Assembly: GCA_022824585.1 (NCBI GenBank)
Contig: JAJDZN010000324.1
Coordinates: 1 to 62,812, forward strand
Source: Bryobacterales bacterium
GTDB lineage: Bacteria; Acidobacteriota; Terriglobia; Bryobacterales; UBA6623
Direction: 5' to 3'
DNA: 62,812 nucleotides
The notes under the pieces are model-generated. The model was given only the letters and a program-made list of their open reading frames with translations. It made no database searches and was not told the DNA's origin. This document shows, piece by piece, positions 1 to 9,290 of the stretch. The translations under genes were made by a program, and so were the position numbers. Each line of letters starts with the position of its first letter. Position 1 is the first letter of the stretch.

Positions 1-69
1 GGCTTGGGGCAGTTGGTCCGGTGCGAGGAACATCGGGATCTGTCCGGGCTTGCGGGTACCCATCGCCAT
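1..69 (-). CDS. Transposase, N-terminus only (cut by window edge)
   Basis: The first 23 codons of a minus-strand gene run off the left edge. They begin at ATG 69-67, with a second in-frame ATG at 63-61. The peptide has the pattern M-G-x-R-K-x-x-Q-x-x-M-F-L followed by LPQA. This resembles the start of IS1182/IS5-like DDE transposases, which open with a short basic stretch followed by a leader of the type 'MFxxxxxLP..PGH.FY'. Family assignment from 23 residues is tentative. The inverted repeat of the element should lie between about 70 and 140, but I could not identify it because its partner lies outside the window. Confidence 0.45.
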   Translation of the reverse strand, partial: MAMGTRKPGQIPMFLAPDQLPQA

Positions 70-349
70 GACTACGATTTTATCGAAGCCTGATCGAGAT
101 TTGTTGGAGTTTCAGTCGACTTTTACCACGGGCTGCTAGGGGCGGTGCGGCTCGAGAGGGTCGGGTTGCACGGGCTCCGGGAGCGCCTGCCCCGAGGAAG
201 CGGGTTCGGACTGGATTCCCAGTTCAAGTTCTTGCCGCTCTACCCCCGATTGTGGGAGTCCTCCGAGGGAGACCGCTCTGCGTCGAACCGTCAGCCGAGC
301 GCTCCGCGGGGCGCCTAGACGGCAAATCGCGCGGCGGGCGAGAGCATGC

Positions 350-1006
350 TCACCGTCTTGCTCGGACCTCTCTCGAAGCGAGCATGGACTCCAGTCCTGC
401 GAAGGAATGGAAGTCGTGTCCCAGCACGAGGACCCTGCACCCAGCCGCTTCCGCTCCGGCACCGTCGGTTTCCGGACGGTCTCCGATATGCAATAGGCTC
501 TCGGGCTGCAGGTCGAGATCGCGAAGAATGCGCCTGAACGGCTCGGGGCTCGGCTTGAGATAGCCGAGTCGCTCGCCGGAGTAGATCGCGTCGAAGCAGT
601 CCAGAAGACCGAGGCTGGCGAGCTTGTGCGTGGGCTCGAAATCCGACAGAACGACTTGCGATTCGAATCGCGCCCTGAGAGCGCGCAGGGCTGATGAGAC
701 CCCCGGGCGGGCTCCCAGCGCCGCGATTTCAGGCGACAGCCAAGCCCGCTCGAGGGCCACTCGCTCCTCGATACTGGCGTCGTCGGTCTCGAGGCGCCCG
801 CCGCCGGCGCGGGCCTGTTCCATGCGCTTCCGAAACCTGCCCATCGCCGCCGCCGCTCTCCACGCGGCATTCGCATTCCCGCCCAGCGAAGCCGACAGGA
901 CTGCCAGCAAGAATCGAGTCGTTAGGCGGCTGGTCGAGTAGAGAGTGCCGTCGACGTCCCAGCTGACTGCCCGCACAGCTCCGATGTCGATTTCCTCGGA
1001 GCGCAT
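350..1006 (-). CDS. HAD-superfamily hydrolase
   Basis: A 218-residue haloacid dehalogenase-type phosphatase, probably cytosolic and acting on a small phosphorylated metabolite. Motif I is D17-V-D19-G-T-L, with the nucleophile Asp17 and acid/base Asp19. An alpha-helical cap follows, rich in Arg and Ala. Motif II is Ser122-Asp, motif III is Lys152 in L-K-P-S-P, and motif IV is G-D-R-P-E-T-D (176-182), carrying the Mg-binding aspartates. The order and length fit the PGP/phosphatase-like subfamily (subclass I cap). It is divergent from the methyltransferase at 1038, with only 31 bp between the starts, so the two probably share a regulatory region. The substrate cannot be read from sequence. Confidence 0.85.
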   Translation of the reverse strand: MRSEEIDIGAVRAVSWDVDGTLYSTSRLTTRFLLAVLSASLGGNANAAWRAAAAMGRFRKRMEQARAGGGRLETDDASIEERVALERAWLSPEIAALGARPGVSSALRALRARFESQVVLSDFEPTHKLASLGLLDCFDAIYSGERLGYLKPSPEPFRRILRDLDLQPESLLHIGDRPETDGAGAEAAGCRVLVLGHDFHSFAGLESMLASREVRARR

Positions 1007-1037
1007 GCAGGGAAGGCCTCGGTGCTACTGTACCGCT

Positions 1038-1856
1038 ATGCGCCGCACCGGCCCCCTGTCGCGTCAGTTCGACCCGGCAAGCGTGCCCGATGCCGAGTCA
1101 ACCGGCGAGGTGAACTGGTCTCGCTTCAATGCCAATTTCGAGCGGCTGCTTGGCACGGACTGGCGGGAGGTCAACACGCATGCCGACTGTTCGCTTGGGT
1201 GGCGCCTGATGCGGCTGTACCTTGCCTTCCTGCAACAGCGGCGCGACGCGATCCTGGACTTGGAGGGCAAGCTTCGCGTATTCTCCCGCCTGAGATTGCC
1301 GGCGAATCCGAGTATCGTCCATTTCGGAGCCGAGGCTGGCTGGGAAGCGGCGCTGCTGCAGGCGTTGTACGGCAATAGCGGCAGGGTATTGCTCATCGAC
1401 AGCGATCCCGTGGCATACCAGCGCTTCGCCCAGGCACCCCAGCGAGCCCAGGTACGAGCCCCTCGAGGAAGCAAGCGGCAATGGATTGACGTCATTCGCG
1501 ACCCGGCGCGGATGGAGTACGCCCGAGAGGATTTCTTCCGGATGGAAGCGCCAGGATCCTTCGATGTCGGCATTGACTGGGGCCTGATCGAGCACTACGA
1601 CGACCCCGGCAAGCAATCGCTGATCTCGCTGTTCCGCAGCTTTCTGGGGCCGCAAGGGTTGCAGATTTCCTCGTGTCCGAGAGACCGGCTGGCGGCCCGT
1701 CTTTTCTATCGCGCCTTCTCCGAGGAGTTGAACCTCGGCTACCGCGAACTCATGACGCTTCGGGAACTCTCCGGTCACGTCGAGCGCAACGGCTGCGACG
1801 TCGAGTCGCGGCATCGGCTGCCGGCGCACAATATCGTCGTCTATCGATTCAGCTAG
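1038..1856 (+). CDS. Class I SAM-dependent methyltransferase-like protein
   Basis: A 272-residue protein with a Rossmann-type methyltransferase layout. A helical N-terminal part covers about residues 1-90. A degenerate motif I (F-G-A-E-A-G-W-E) follows beta strand 'SIVHF', and an acidic residue ends the second strand in 'LLIDSD'. Motif IV/post-I is 'DVGIDWGLIEHYDD', in the style of methyltransferases reading 'ViehldD'. I placed the start at ATG 1038 because the upstream extension runs into the divergent HAD promoter and is not protein-like. The glycine-rich loop carries a bulky Trp, so SAM binding is inferred rather than certain. Substrate unknown. Confidence 0.6.
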   Translation: MRRTGPLSRQFDPASVPDAESTGEVNWSRFNANFERLLGTDWREVNTHADCSLGWRLMRLYLAFLQQRRDAILDLEGKLRVFSRLRLPANPSIVHFGAEAGWEAALLQALYGNSGRVLLIDSDPVAYQRFAQAPQRAQVRAPRGSKRQWIDVIRDPARMEYAREDFFRMEAPGSFDVGIDWGLIEHYDDPGKQSLISLFRSFLGPQGLQISSCPRDRLAARLFYRAFSEELNLGYRELMTLRELSGHVERNGCDVESRHRLPAHNIVVYRFS

Positions 1857-2159
1857 CCTGCGGGGCGTGACTCTCTAGGTCAGTCCCACGTCGAGCGATC
1901 GCGGAGCGGCGACACGGGCGCCAGTACGAGCCCGCGCGTCGTTTCCCACTGCGAGCGAGCACGATCTTGCCGGGTCTGTCGCAAGGATCGTGCCGCTCCT
2001 CGGAAGATTCTTCTGATGTCGAGATGCGCAACCGAAGCGCAGACGTTCAGGCACGCCTGAGGCACGGATTCTCGAATCCGGCGTGCGGACCAGCCGAGCG
2101 CAGCACCCCGTGGTCCTCCAAAGCTTGCCGCGTGGTGACACAGCTACGATAGAGCGAGC
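1857..2159. other. Intergenic region, no gene recognised
   Basis: About 300 bp between the methyltransferase and the FAD-linked oxidase. Short open frames exist on both strands but none has a protein-like composition or a ribosome-binding site. No clear hairpin with a T-run was seen. Confidence 0.5.
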
Positions 2160-3542
2160 GTGCCAGCAGACAGCAATCGACAAGGCGAGGCGCACGAAAG
2201 AATCGCGGCGCTGCTCGGCTCCCGGTGCTCGACCTCTTCATACGACATCGAGAGCCACTCCCACGACGAGTCGTTCCATCCGCCGGCAGCACCGGATGCG
2301 GTGGCCTTTCCGGAGTCCAACGAAGAGGTCTCCTCGATCGTCACGATCTGCGCCGAGCACAAATTGCCAATCATCCCATTCTGTGCTGGCACGGCAGTGG
2401 AGGGCCATGTGCAAGCGATCAGCGGGGGAATCTCGCTGGACCTTTCGCGCATGGATACCATTCTCGACTTGCAGGAGGACGACCTCGACTGCCGCGTTCA
2501 GGCCGGCATCCGGAGGCTTGCTCTCAACGACCGGCTGGAGAAGCACGGCTTGTGGCTGCCCATCGACCCGGGGGCCGACGCCTCGGTGGGCGGCATGGCT
2601 GCCACCGGCGCGTCCGGCACGACCACCGTCAGATACGGCACCATCCGCGAGAACATCCTCGGCCTGACCTGCGTGCTTGCCGATGGGCGCGTGCTGCGGA
2701 CCGGGGGGCGCGCCCGCAAGTCGTCCGCGGGCTACGACCTGACCAAGCTCCTGCTCGGCTCGGAGGGCACCCTTGGCATCATCACCGAGGTGCAACTGAG
2801 GCTGCACCCGCTCCCCGAATGCGTGTCAGCGGCCGTATGCAGCTTCGAGACCATCGAGCAGTGTGCAAACTCGGTCATCGAGATCCTCCAGTCCGGACTG
2901 CCTGTCGCCCGCTGCGAGCTGTTGGACGTCGCCTCGATGCGGGCGGTGAACGACTACGCGAACCTGCACTACGCGCCGACCCCCACGATGTTCTTCGAGT
3001 TCCACGGCACCGCGGCCAGCGTCGCCGAGCAGGCCGAGCGGGCGGGCGAGATCGCCGCCGACAACGGGGGCGGCGACTTCCAATGGACCCTGGAACGGGA
3101 GAAGCGGGACAAGCTCTGGAACGCCCGCCACCACGCTTACTACGCCATCAAGGCCCTCCGTCCCGGATCGTACGGATGGGTCAGCGACGTTTGCGTCCCG
3201 CTCTCCAAACTGGCCGAGTGCATCGCAGCGGCGAGCGAGGACATCGAGCAAGCGGGACTGGTCGCACCCATGCTGGGACACGTCGGCGACGGGAATTTCC
3301 ACGCCGTCTACTTGATCGATCCCAGCGACAAGGAGGAGTTCGAGCGCGCCAGCCGCGTGAACGACCGCATGACCGAACGGGCGCTGGCAGTGGGCGGCAC
3401 CTGCACGGGTGAACACGGCGTCGGAATCGGCAAGCAGCGCGCGCTGAAGGCGCAGCACGGGGCGGGAGTCGATGTGATGCGGGCCATCAAGACCGCGCTA
3501 GACCCGGACGGGATACTGAACCCGGGCAAGATCCTCGACTGA
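2160..3542 (+). CDS. FAD-linked oxidase, D-lactate dehydrogenase/GlcD type
   Basis: A 460-residue flavoprotein of the vanillyl-alcohol-oxidase/PCMH superfamily, likely oxidising D-lactate, glycolate or a related 2-hydroxy acid and passing electrons to the respiratory chain. An FAD_binding_4 domain (about 45-185) contains 'PFCAGTAVEGH' and a 'GGMAATGASGT' FAD-binding stretch. The C-terminal FAD-oxidase domain (about 225-458) carries 'GHVGDGNFH' and 'GEHGVGIGK' and ends with 'DPDGILNPGKIL', all hallmarks of D-LDH/GlcD. The start is GTG 2160, which fits the usual family length. It stands alone, without GlcE/GlcF-like partners, which favours a single-subunit D-lactate dehydrogenase over glycolate oxidase. 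Confidence 0.88.
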   Translation: MPADSNRQGEAHERIAALLGSRCSTSSYDIESHSHDESFHPPAAPDAVAFPESNEEVSSIVTICAEHKLPIIPFCAGTAVEGHVQAISGGISLDLSRMDTILDLQEDDLDCRVQAGIRRLALNDRLEKHGLWLPIDPGADASVGGMAATGASGTTTVRYGTIRENILGLTCVLADGRVLRTGGRARKSSAGYDLTKLLLGSEGTLGIITEVQLRLHPLPECVSAAVCSFETIEQCANSVIEILQSGLPVARCELLDVASMRAVNDYANLHYAPTPTMFFEFHGTAASVAEQAERAGEIAADNGGGDFQWTLEREKRDKLWNARHHAYYAIKALRPGSYGWVSDVCVPLSKLAECIAAASEDIEQAGLVAPMLGHVGDGNFHAVYLIDPSDKEEFERASRVNDRMTERALAVGGTCTGEHGVGIGKQRALKAQHGAGVDVMRAIKTALDPDGILNPGKILD

Positions 3543-3572
3543 TTGCCGCGATCCGCGAATCCAGATCGCCAG

Positions 3573-5111
3573 CTAGCGGCTGCGCCCGCGAGCCCGGATC
3601 CTCTCCAGCGCCTGTTCCAGGCGCGTCGCTACGATCGGGTGCTCGTCGAAGACGTTGCGCTTCTCCGAGGGATCGATCTCGAGGTCGAACAGCTGGTAGG
3701 GACGCTCGAACGGCTTGCCCGCCGGCTTTTCCCTGCCCCCCGACCCGTTCCCGGCCACCAGCTTCCAGCGGCCGTCGCGGATCGCGAACATGCCGCCGCC
3801 GGAGTGGTGGATCACGGGCGCTCGGGGCTCGGCCCATTCCTTGCCTTGCAACAGCGGCAGCAGGCTGAAGCTGTCTTCTGCGACATCTTCGGGCAATTCC
3901 GCGCCAACGATTTCAGCCACGGTCGCGAAGACGTCCGTGACACATACGGTGCGAGCTTGGATCGAGCCCGGATCGACTGTGCCAGGCCAGCGCACGAAAA
4001 AGGGCACACGGTGGCCGGCTTCCCAAATATCCGCCTTGGTGCCGCGAAAGACGTAGTTGGACGTGTGGTTGAGCGACCGGAAGGCCTGGATGGTCTCGTC
4101 ATCGGTGTGGTCCTCTTCCGAGATGCCATCCAAGCGGTACATGAACGAGCCGTTGTCGGACGTGAAGATCACGAGCGTCTCGTCGCCGATTCCGGCGTCG
4201 TCAATCGCCTTGACGATGCCGCCGAGCGCAGCATCGACGTGCACGATGAAGTCTCCGTACGGGCCGAGATCGGTCTTGCCGACGAACCGCTTGCCCGGCC
4301 AGACGGGCTTGTGGGGCGCCGTCAGCGGCACGTACAGCAGAAACTTGCGCTCTTGACCGACCTGGCGCCGGATGAAGTCTGCCGACTCCTTCACCAGCCG
4401 ATCCAGCACGCCGACCGGGTCCAGGTCCTTGGCCAGCTCGCCCGCGCGCATGAAGCGCGGGAACTTCAGGCCGGGCTGGTTGCCCAAGGGCAGACCCGTG
4501 ATCTTGCCGTCGCGAATGTAGACATACGGCGGGAAGTCGAGCGAGGCGGGAATGATGAACGAGTCATCGAAGCCGTGCGTGTGCGGGCCATCGTCGATCG
4601 GCCCGTCGAAGTCGAACTCACCGGCAGCATCCTTGGCAAACCCCAAGCCCAAATGCCACTTGCCGACGACAGCGGTGCGATAGCCCCTCGCTTGGAGGAA
4701 TGTGCCGATCGTCTCCCGGTCCGGCGCCAGCAAGGGCTCGCCGTAGCCGTTCAATACGCCCCGCTTCAGCCGCGTCCGCCACGCGTACCGACCTGTGACC
4801 AAGCCGTAGCGAGTCGGCGTGCAGACGCCGGACGGCGTGTGGGCATCGACGAATGCCATGCCCTGGCCAGCCAGGCTATCCAGGTTGGGCGTGGGGATCC
4901 GCGACTGCGGATTGAGATAGGCCACATCCCCGAAGCCGAGGTCGTCCGCAAGGATTATGACCACGTTGGGACCGCTCGCCAAGGCTGCCCCGACGGTGCA
5001 CAGGCCCAGCACGGCCCAGCGCAACAGTGCGTTTCTAGTCAGTTCGCGCAAAACAGCACTATTCTGGCAAACTGCGCCGGGCGCTCGCCATGCCACCTGC
5101 TGACATAGCAA
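3573..5111 (-). CDS. Type I sulfatase (arylsulfatase family), exported
   Basis: A 512-residue alkaline-phosphatase-superfamily sulfatase. Metal ligands Asp56-Asp57 lie in 'IILADDLGFGD'. The formylglycine signature C97-T-P-T-R is present, with Cys97 the residue to be converted to formylglycine. A second metal motif 'IFTSDNGS' and a 'KWHLG' lysine motif follow. A hydrophobic segment at about residues 27-46, ending in 'ALA', acts as a signal peptide. The true start may be inside the annotated N-terminus, for example TTG at codon 21, because the first 20 residues look non-protein-like. It would remove sulfate from polysaccharides or glycoconjugates in the periplasm. A Cys-type sulfatase needs a maturase, and none is evident in this window. 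It is convergent with the oxidase gene. Confidence 0.9.
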   Translation of the reverse strand: MLCQQVAWRAPGAVCQNSAVLRELTRNALLRWAVLGLCTVGAALASGPNVVIILADDLGFGDVAYLNPQSRIPTPNLDSLAGQGMAFVDAHTPSGVCTPTRYGLVTGRYAWRTRLKRGVLNGYGEPLLAPDRETIGTFLQARGYRTAVVGKWHLGLGFAKDAAGEFDFDGPIDDGPHTHGFDDSFIIPASLDFPPYVYIRDGKITGLPLGNQPGLKFPRFMRAGELAKDLDPVGVLDRLVKESADFIRRQVGQERKFLLYVPLTAPHKPVWPGKRFVGKTDLGPYGDFIVHVDAALGGIVKAIDDAGIGDETLVIFTSDNGSFMYRLDGISEEDHTDDETIQAFRSLNHTSNYVFRGTKADIWEAGHRVPFFVRWPGTVDPGSIQARTVCVTDVFATVAEIVGAELPEDVAEDSFSLLPLLQGKEWAEPRAPVIHHSGGGMFAIRDGRWKLVAGNGSGGREKPAGKPFERPYQLFDLEIDPSEKRNVFDEHPIVATRLEQALERIRARGRSR

Positions 5112-5168
5112 CTGTGGCGCGACCGCCGTCCAATGCGGCCGCGCGAGTCGAGTCTGGCCCGGACCGGA

Positions 5169-6053
5169 CTAGTCCGTCTTCTTGATCTTGCGCTTGCCGG
5201 ACATGTCCCGGCGCTCGTTCTCGAGGTCGAACTCGAAATCTTCCATCAGCTCGGCAAGCTCCTCGCTCTCACGGTGGGGCTCGGCCCACTTGTCGGCCAA
5301 GTCGACCACGAACGTGCGCACTTTGGGCTCGTTGATGTTCTCGCGGTCAAACATGATCGCGATGTCCAGCAGGGTTCTGGCGATGCCGAAGCGAACCCGG
5401 TCGGCGCCGGCCTCGATCCCGCCGGAGGCCCCCGGGCCGAGATCGGCCACGTCCTTGCCCGTCAGGCCCGCGACTGCCAGGAAGATCCCGCGCGTCAAGG
5501 TCTGGCTCTCCATCGCGCCTCGGCGGGCGTCGACCTTGTTGCCACCCTCGACACTCGCCACCATCGGCGAGACCGACGCATTGCCCTCCGGCAGCGGGAA
5601 GTCGAACATGACCGTCTGTTGCTCGCCAATCAGATTGTCAAGGTCGCCAACGTCTTCCGCGAAGTCGATCGCATGCACCTTGGTGCGCCGACGATATTCG
5701 CTGACCAACGGCTGGAAGTCCTCGATCACGGCGTCATTCGCTTCCATGCCGGCGGCGAAGGCGTCCGACAGCTCGTCGTAGCCGTAAGCCAAGCCTGCCC
5801 GCAGCGCTGCCAGCCACAGCGTGGCCTTGGTGCCGGCTTCGCCCGGCGTCCCGGCTGCCTCGCTGAGCTGCTCCACGGTCTTCGGGTAATCGCCTATGGC
5901 GAGATTGTCCATGGCGGCTTGCACGAGCCACTCTGGTGAACCTTGGCGCGGACCCGCAGGTTCGCCCGAGCAGGACAGCCCCAGCAAGCCGACCAAGGCC
6001 AGTGCCAATCCCAGATGAAGCGGCAAATTGGAACGGTAGTAGCGTTGCAACAT
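5169..6053 (-). CDS. Hypothetical lipoprotein
   Basis: A 294-residue predicted lipoprotein. A basic N-terminus and hydrophobic core (residues 11-27) end in the lipobox 'LGLSC', with Cys28 as the lipidated residue. The mature part is helical and mildly acidic, with a TPR-like start ('EWLVQAAMDNLAIGDYPKTV') and a very basic C-terminus (K-R-K-I-K-K). I do not recognise a characterised family. The start is supported by the signal sequence and by ATG 6053, which is divergent from mobA. It could be an envelope assembly or tetratricopeptide-type protein, but this is not demonstrated. Confidence 0.7.
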   Translation of the reverse strand: MLQRYYRSNLPLHLGLALALVGLLGLSCSGEPAGPRQGSPEWLVQAAMDNLAIGDYPKTVEQLSEAAGTPGEAGTKATLWLAALRAGLAYGYDELSDAFAAGMEANDAVIEDFQPLVSEYRRRTKVHAIDFAEDVGDLDNLIGEQQTVMFDFPLPEGNASVSPMVASVEGGNKVDARRGAMESQTLTRGIFLAVAGLTGKDVADLGPGASGGIEAGADRVRFGIARTLLDIAIMFDRENINEPKVRTFVVDLADKWAEPHRESEELAELMEDFEFDLENERRDMSGKRKIKKTD

Positions 6054-6192
6054 GTGCGATACCTCCTATTCGCGCATAAGTCTCTCAATTCGCCAAAGGG
6101 ATTGCAACCCCTTTCGCGCGATCCCCGGCACGGCGGCAGGGGCGGTCCGCTATGATTCAACCCGGGTGGCGCCAGCGGGATCAGAGCGGCAG

Positions 6193-6753
6193 GTGATCGA
6201 GGCCTCGGGTTATGTTCTGGTAGGCGGCCAGAGCTCCCGCTTCGGCTCTCCCAAGGCGCTGCACTTGCTGAACGGCCGCGCGATGGCATTGCGCGTCGCC
6301 GAGGCTCTCGCCGGCCGCGTGACGGCGGTCACGCTGGTCGGCGACCCGGACCTTTACGCTGTGCTGGGAATGCCCGTGATCGCGGATCGAATCAAGCGAG
6401 CCGGGCCATTGGCGGGCATCGTAGCGGCCCTGCATCACAGTCCGCAACAGTGGTGCATTGTGGCCGCTTGCGACATGCCGTTCGTCAGCGCGGGCCTCGT
6501 CGAACAGCTGCTGGGCGCGGCGGGCGCGGCCAGCGTGGATGCGATCGTTCCTCAGACCCCGGACGGGCGGCTGCAGCCGCTGTTCGCAGCCTATGCCAAG
6601 TCCGGGCTAGCGGCTCTGGAGCACGCGCTGCTCCGCGGCACGCGGAGGCTTACCGACGCCCTGGAGTGCGTGAGCTGGGCGAAATTGCCCGTCGATGACG
6701 TACGGTTGTTCGCAAACGTTAACCGGCCGAGCGACCTGTCGGTGGCGGATTGA
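6193..6753 (+). CDS. mobA: Molybdenum cofactor guanylyltransferase
   Basis: A 186-residue nucleotidyltransferase that attaches GMP to molybdopterin to form the bis-MGD cofactor in the cytosol. The signature 'LVGGQSSRFGSPK' (residues 9-21) is the GTP-binding LxGGxSxRmGxxK motif. It is followed by 'GPLAGI' and the metal-binding 'AACDMPF'. The C-terminal third contains 'LQPLFAAY', typical of MobA. Length matches the family (about 190). The start is GTG 6193, because residues encoded upstream of it are not protein-like and the family begins a few residues before the P-loop. No other moco genes are nearby. Confidence 0.85.
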   Translation: MIEASGYVLVGGQSSRFGSPKALHLLNGRAMALRVAEALAGRVTAVTLVGDPDLYAVLGMPVIADRIKRAGPLAGIVAALHHSPQQWCIVAACDMPFVSAGLVEQLLGAAGAASVDAIVPQTPDGRLQPLFAAYAKSGLAALEHALLRGTRRLTDALECVSWAKLPVDDVRLFANVNRPSDLSVAD

Positions 6754-6763
6754 GCAGTACCGC

Positions 6764-7933
6764 TCAACCCGCGAGTGCGCCAGACAGCCTGTCCAAGTCC
6801 CCAGCATTGTTGAAGAAATGGGGCGAGACGCGCAGATTGCCCTGGCGGACCGAGACCACGACTCTCGCGTCTTCCAGGCGTTGCCGCAGGGCCGCGCTGT
6901 CGCGCTGGCGGAACGCGGCCGTCACGATCTGCGACCCGCCGTTCCCGTCGGCACAGGAACTCAAGACCCCTCCGTGCGCGGCCAGGACGTCCCGGCATTG
7001 CTGGGCCAGACCCAAGACGCGCCGTTCAATGGACTCCTGGCCGCAATCTAGGATCAGATCCAAGCTGGCCTCGAGGGCGAAAAGCGGCGCGAAGGCTTGG
7101 ACTCCCCCCTCGTACATCGACGCCTCTTGGGGCAAGACAGGTCGTCCGTGGTGCAGGCTTTCGAAGTCCCGCCAATCCCGGTGGCTGCGCCAGCTAACTA
7201 TGCTCGGCGCGAGCCAATCCCGCGTCGCGGCGGGCACATAGGCGAAGCCCGCTCCTGCCGGAGCCATCAGCCACTTGTACCCGTGCACGACGAGGAAATC
7301 AACGGGCATCGAGCTAAGGTCCAAGCTCAAGGCTCCAACGGATTGCGTCGCGTCGACACACAGCAAGACACCCCTGCGGCGGAGCTCGGGAGCCAGTGCA
7401 GCCAAAGGTGCTCGCAGCCCATTCGAGTAGTTCACCGAGCTGAGGAGTACCAGCCGCGCGCGCGGGCTGATGGCGTCGAGAACCCGATCCGCATCCAAGG
7501 CACCGGCAGGCGTGGGCAGCGCCCGAAAGCGCACGCCCTTGCTGTCCAGCAGGCTGGGAGCGTACAGGTTGTTCGGGAACTCGTGCTGGAAGCTAATGAC
7601 CTCGTCACCGGCGCGCCATTCGATTCCGTGCAGGAACCACGCCAAGCCGGCTCCGGCACTTGGACAGAACGCGATGTCGTCCGCCCCGGCTCCGATCAGG
7701 CGAGCAATCTTGCCTCGAATCCGGTCGAGGCGGTCGAACCACGTCGGGAAATCGAGCGCGGCTGACTCGTCACGGGCGCGGAAGTGGTCGCTGATTGCCT
7801 GGACGCCGGTCGAGGGGATCGGTCCGAATGCGGCTGTGTTGAGGTGCGCCCACGAGTTCAGCACCGGGAACAATTCGCGCAGGGCGGCCCAGTCGGGCTC
7901 GTGCATCGAGGTCATAACCTTATTCAAAGCCAA
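6764..7933 (-). CDS. Class V aminotransferase (cysteine desulfurase/isopenicillin epimerase-like)
   Basis: A 389-residue PLP enzyme of fold type I. Asp194 (in 'CVDATQS') would bind the pyridine nitrogen and Gln197 the PLP oxygen. The Schiff-base lysine is Lys220 in 'VVHGYKWL'. 'AHLNTAAFGPIP' near the N-terminus is the substrate-loop motif of class V enzymes, and a phosphate-binding 'PSAGAGL' follows. A second in-frame Met (residue 7) is an alternative start. Cysteine-desulfurase-type catalytic Cys is not evident in the expected loop, so epimerase, selenocysteine-lyase-like or other aminotransferase activity is equally possible. Convergent with mobA. Confidence 0.85.
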   Translation of the reverse strand: MALNKVMTSMHEPDWAALRELFPVLNSWAHLNTAAFGPIPSTGVQAISDHFRARDESAALDFPTWFDRLDRIRGKIARLIGAGADDIAFCPSAGAGLAWFLHGIEWRAGDEVISFQHEFPNNLYAPSLLDSKGVRFRALPTPAGALDADRVLDAISPRARLVLLSSVNYSNGLRAPLAALAPELRRRGVLLCVDATQSVGALSLDLSSMPVDFLVVHGYKWLMAPAGAGFAYVPAATRDWLAPSIVSWRSHRDWRDFESLHHGRPVLPQEASMYEGGVQAFAPLFALEASLDLILDCGQESIERRVLGLAQQCRDVLAAHGGVLSSCADGNGGSQIVTAAFRQRDSAALRQRLEDARVVVSVRQGNLRVSPHFFNNAGDLDRLSGALAG

Positions 7934-8039
7934 GCACTCGGGCGGCCGCGTGCGCCGACAAGCGCCTGAGCGTCCCGGGACGGGCGGGGCCTAGCGGAGA
8001 AAGGGTATCATCGCGTAACACGGGAGGCGCCGCAGCCCG

Positions 8040-9182
8040 ATGTCAGTGACGCGAAGGCAGGTGTTGTCCTCAGTCCTAGGGCTGAGCGCAGTAGCCGCTT
8101 CCTCTGCGGCGAGCCGCACCACGCAGGCGAGCCCGGCAGGATTCTTCACTCTCGACCGACGCAACGAGCGCTGGTGGCTGGTGACCCCGGAGGGGAGGCC
8201 GTTCTTCTCGCTGGGCCTGAATCACGTCGATCCTGCCAGCCTGCGCTATCCGGAAAATATCCACATCTGGCGGGAGAAGTACGGCGGCAGCACCGTCCGG
8301 TGGATCCAGGAATCAGTCACCCCCAACCTCAAGCGCTGGGGCTTCAATACCGTCGGCTGGGTGCAAGAGGTGACCGTGCGCAAGTGGCGACACTCACGCC
8401 CGTTTACAAACGACGAGTACCGCGCCCTGGGCATGCCGTTCTGTCACTTGCTGCCATTCATGGAATCCCACCAGTGGGAGCAGCACACCCGCCACTTCGA
8501 CTTCCGCAGCAGCGAATGGGAGGAGTGGGCGGAATACGTGGCACGCTCGCATTGCGCGGAGCTGAGCGAAGACCGCAACTTGATCGGCTACTTCTACAGC
8601 GACTGCCCCACCTGGACGCACGAGCGGCCCGATAACGCCTGGCGGGGCCCGATCTTCGAACCCGAGCTGTTGGACAGCCCGGCCGGGCGCAAGCAACTCT
8701 CGGAACTGGCGCTGAGCTATTACCGCACGACGCACGATGCGATCCGTCGCCACGACCCGCACCACTTGATCCTCGGGGACCGTTACGAAGCCAACGCCCC
8801 GCTCGCCATGGAAGTCGTCGAAGCCGCGCTTGAGTACGTGGACGTGCTCTCGTTCCAAGACTTTCGGAGCCCTGGACAGCACCTGTCGCATTGGCACTCG
8901 AAAACCGGCAAGCCGGTGTTGCTGGCTGATGCCGCCGGCGTCGAGCGGCCAGCGGCTGAAACGGCATTTGTGCCCAACAACGGCCGGTGGTATGCCGACG
9001 TGCTGGCAGAACTGCGCCGGAATCCAGGTTGCATCGGCTTTCATCTATGCGGCGCCTACCAGCGCAACAAGGCCCGTCGCCGCGGATTGCTGGACGAGTT
9101 CGAGAGACCTGACGAGGCCCAGGTGGCGCTGATCGCGGATGCGAACCGGCAGACATCCCAATGGGTGCGGGACCAATTCTGA
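8040..9182 (+). CDS. Tat-exported glycoside-hydrolase-like protein (agarase-like TIM barrel)
   Basis: A 380-residue protein beginning with a twin-arginine signal ('SVTRRQVLSS' plus a hydrophobic stretch, cleavage after about residue 31). The mature part opens with 'WWLVTPEGRPFFSLGLNHVD'. This is the entry of beta-agarase/GH42-like TIM-barrel proteins, where 'F.. G.nh' follows the first strand. 'LIGYFYSDCPTWTH' resembles the region of the acid/base residue, and 'VDVLSFQDF' and 'KPVLLADAAG' resemble later barrel strands. The catalytic acids cannot be fixed from sequence alone. It would act on a polysaccharide outside the cytoplasm. It lies upstream of the TRAP permease on the same strand, with a gap of about 110 bp. 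Confidence 0.75.
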   Translation: MSVTRRQVLSSVLGLSAVAASSAASRTTQASPAGFFTLDRRNERWWLVTPEGRPFFSLGLNHVDPASLRYPENIHIWREKYGGSTVRWIQESVTPNLKRWGFNTVGWVQEVTVRKWRHSRPFTNDEYRALGMPFCHLLPFMESHQWEQHTRHFDFRSSEWEEWAEYVARSHCAELSEDRNLIGYFYSDCPTWTHERPDNAWRGPIFEPELLDSPAGRKQLSELALSYYRTTHDAIRRHDPHHLILGDRYEANAPLAMEVVEAALEYVDVLSFQDFRSPGQHLSHWHSKTGKPVLLADAAGVERPAAETAFVPNNGRWYADVLAELRRNPGCIGFHLCGAYQRNKARRRGLLDEFERPDEAQVALIADANRQTSQWVRDQF

Positions 9183-9290
9183 GAGCGCAGCCCTTGCGGC
9201 GCCAGCCATCCCGTCCCGGCGCGGCGCTATACACTGAGTTGATTCGGTTCTGCGGCTCGCGCGCCGGGCCATCGGCGGTTCCAAGAGTCC

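Noticed and set aside
3543..5108. Long open frame antisense to the sulfatase (over 500 codons)
   Set aside because: It lies entirely opposite an intact sulfatase with all motifs. High GC makes long antisense frames common, and its composition is not protein-like.
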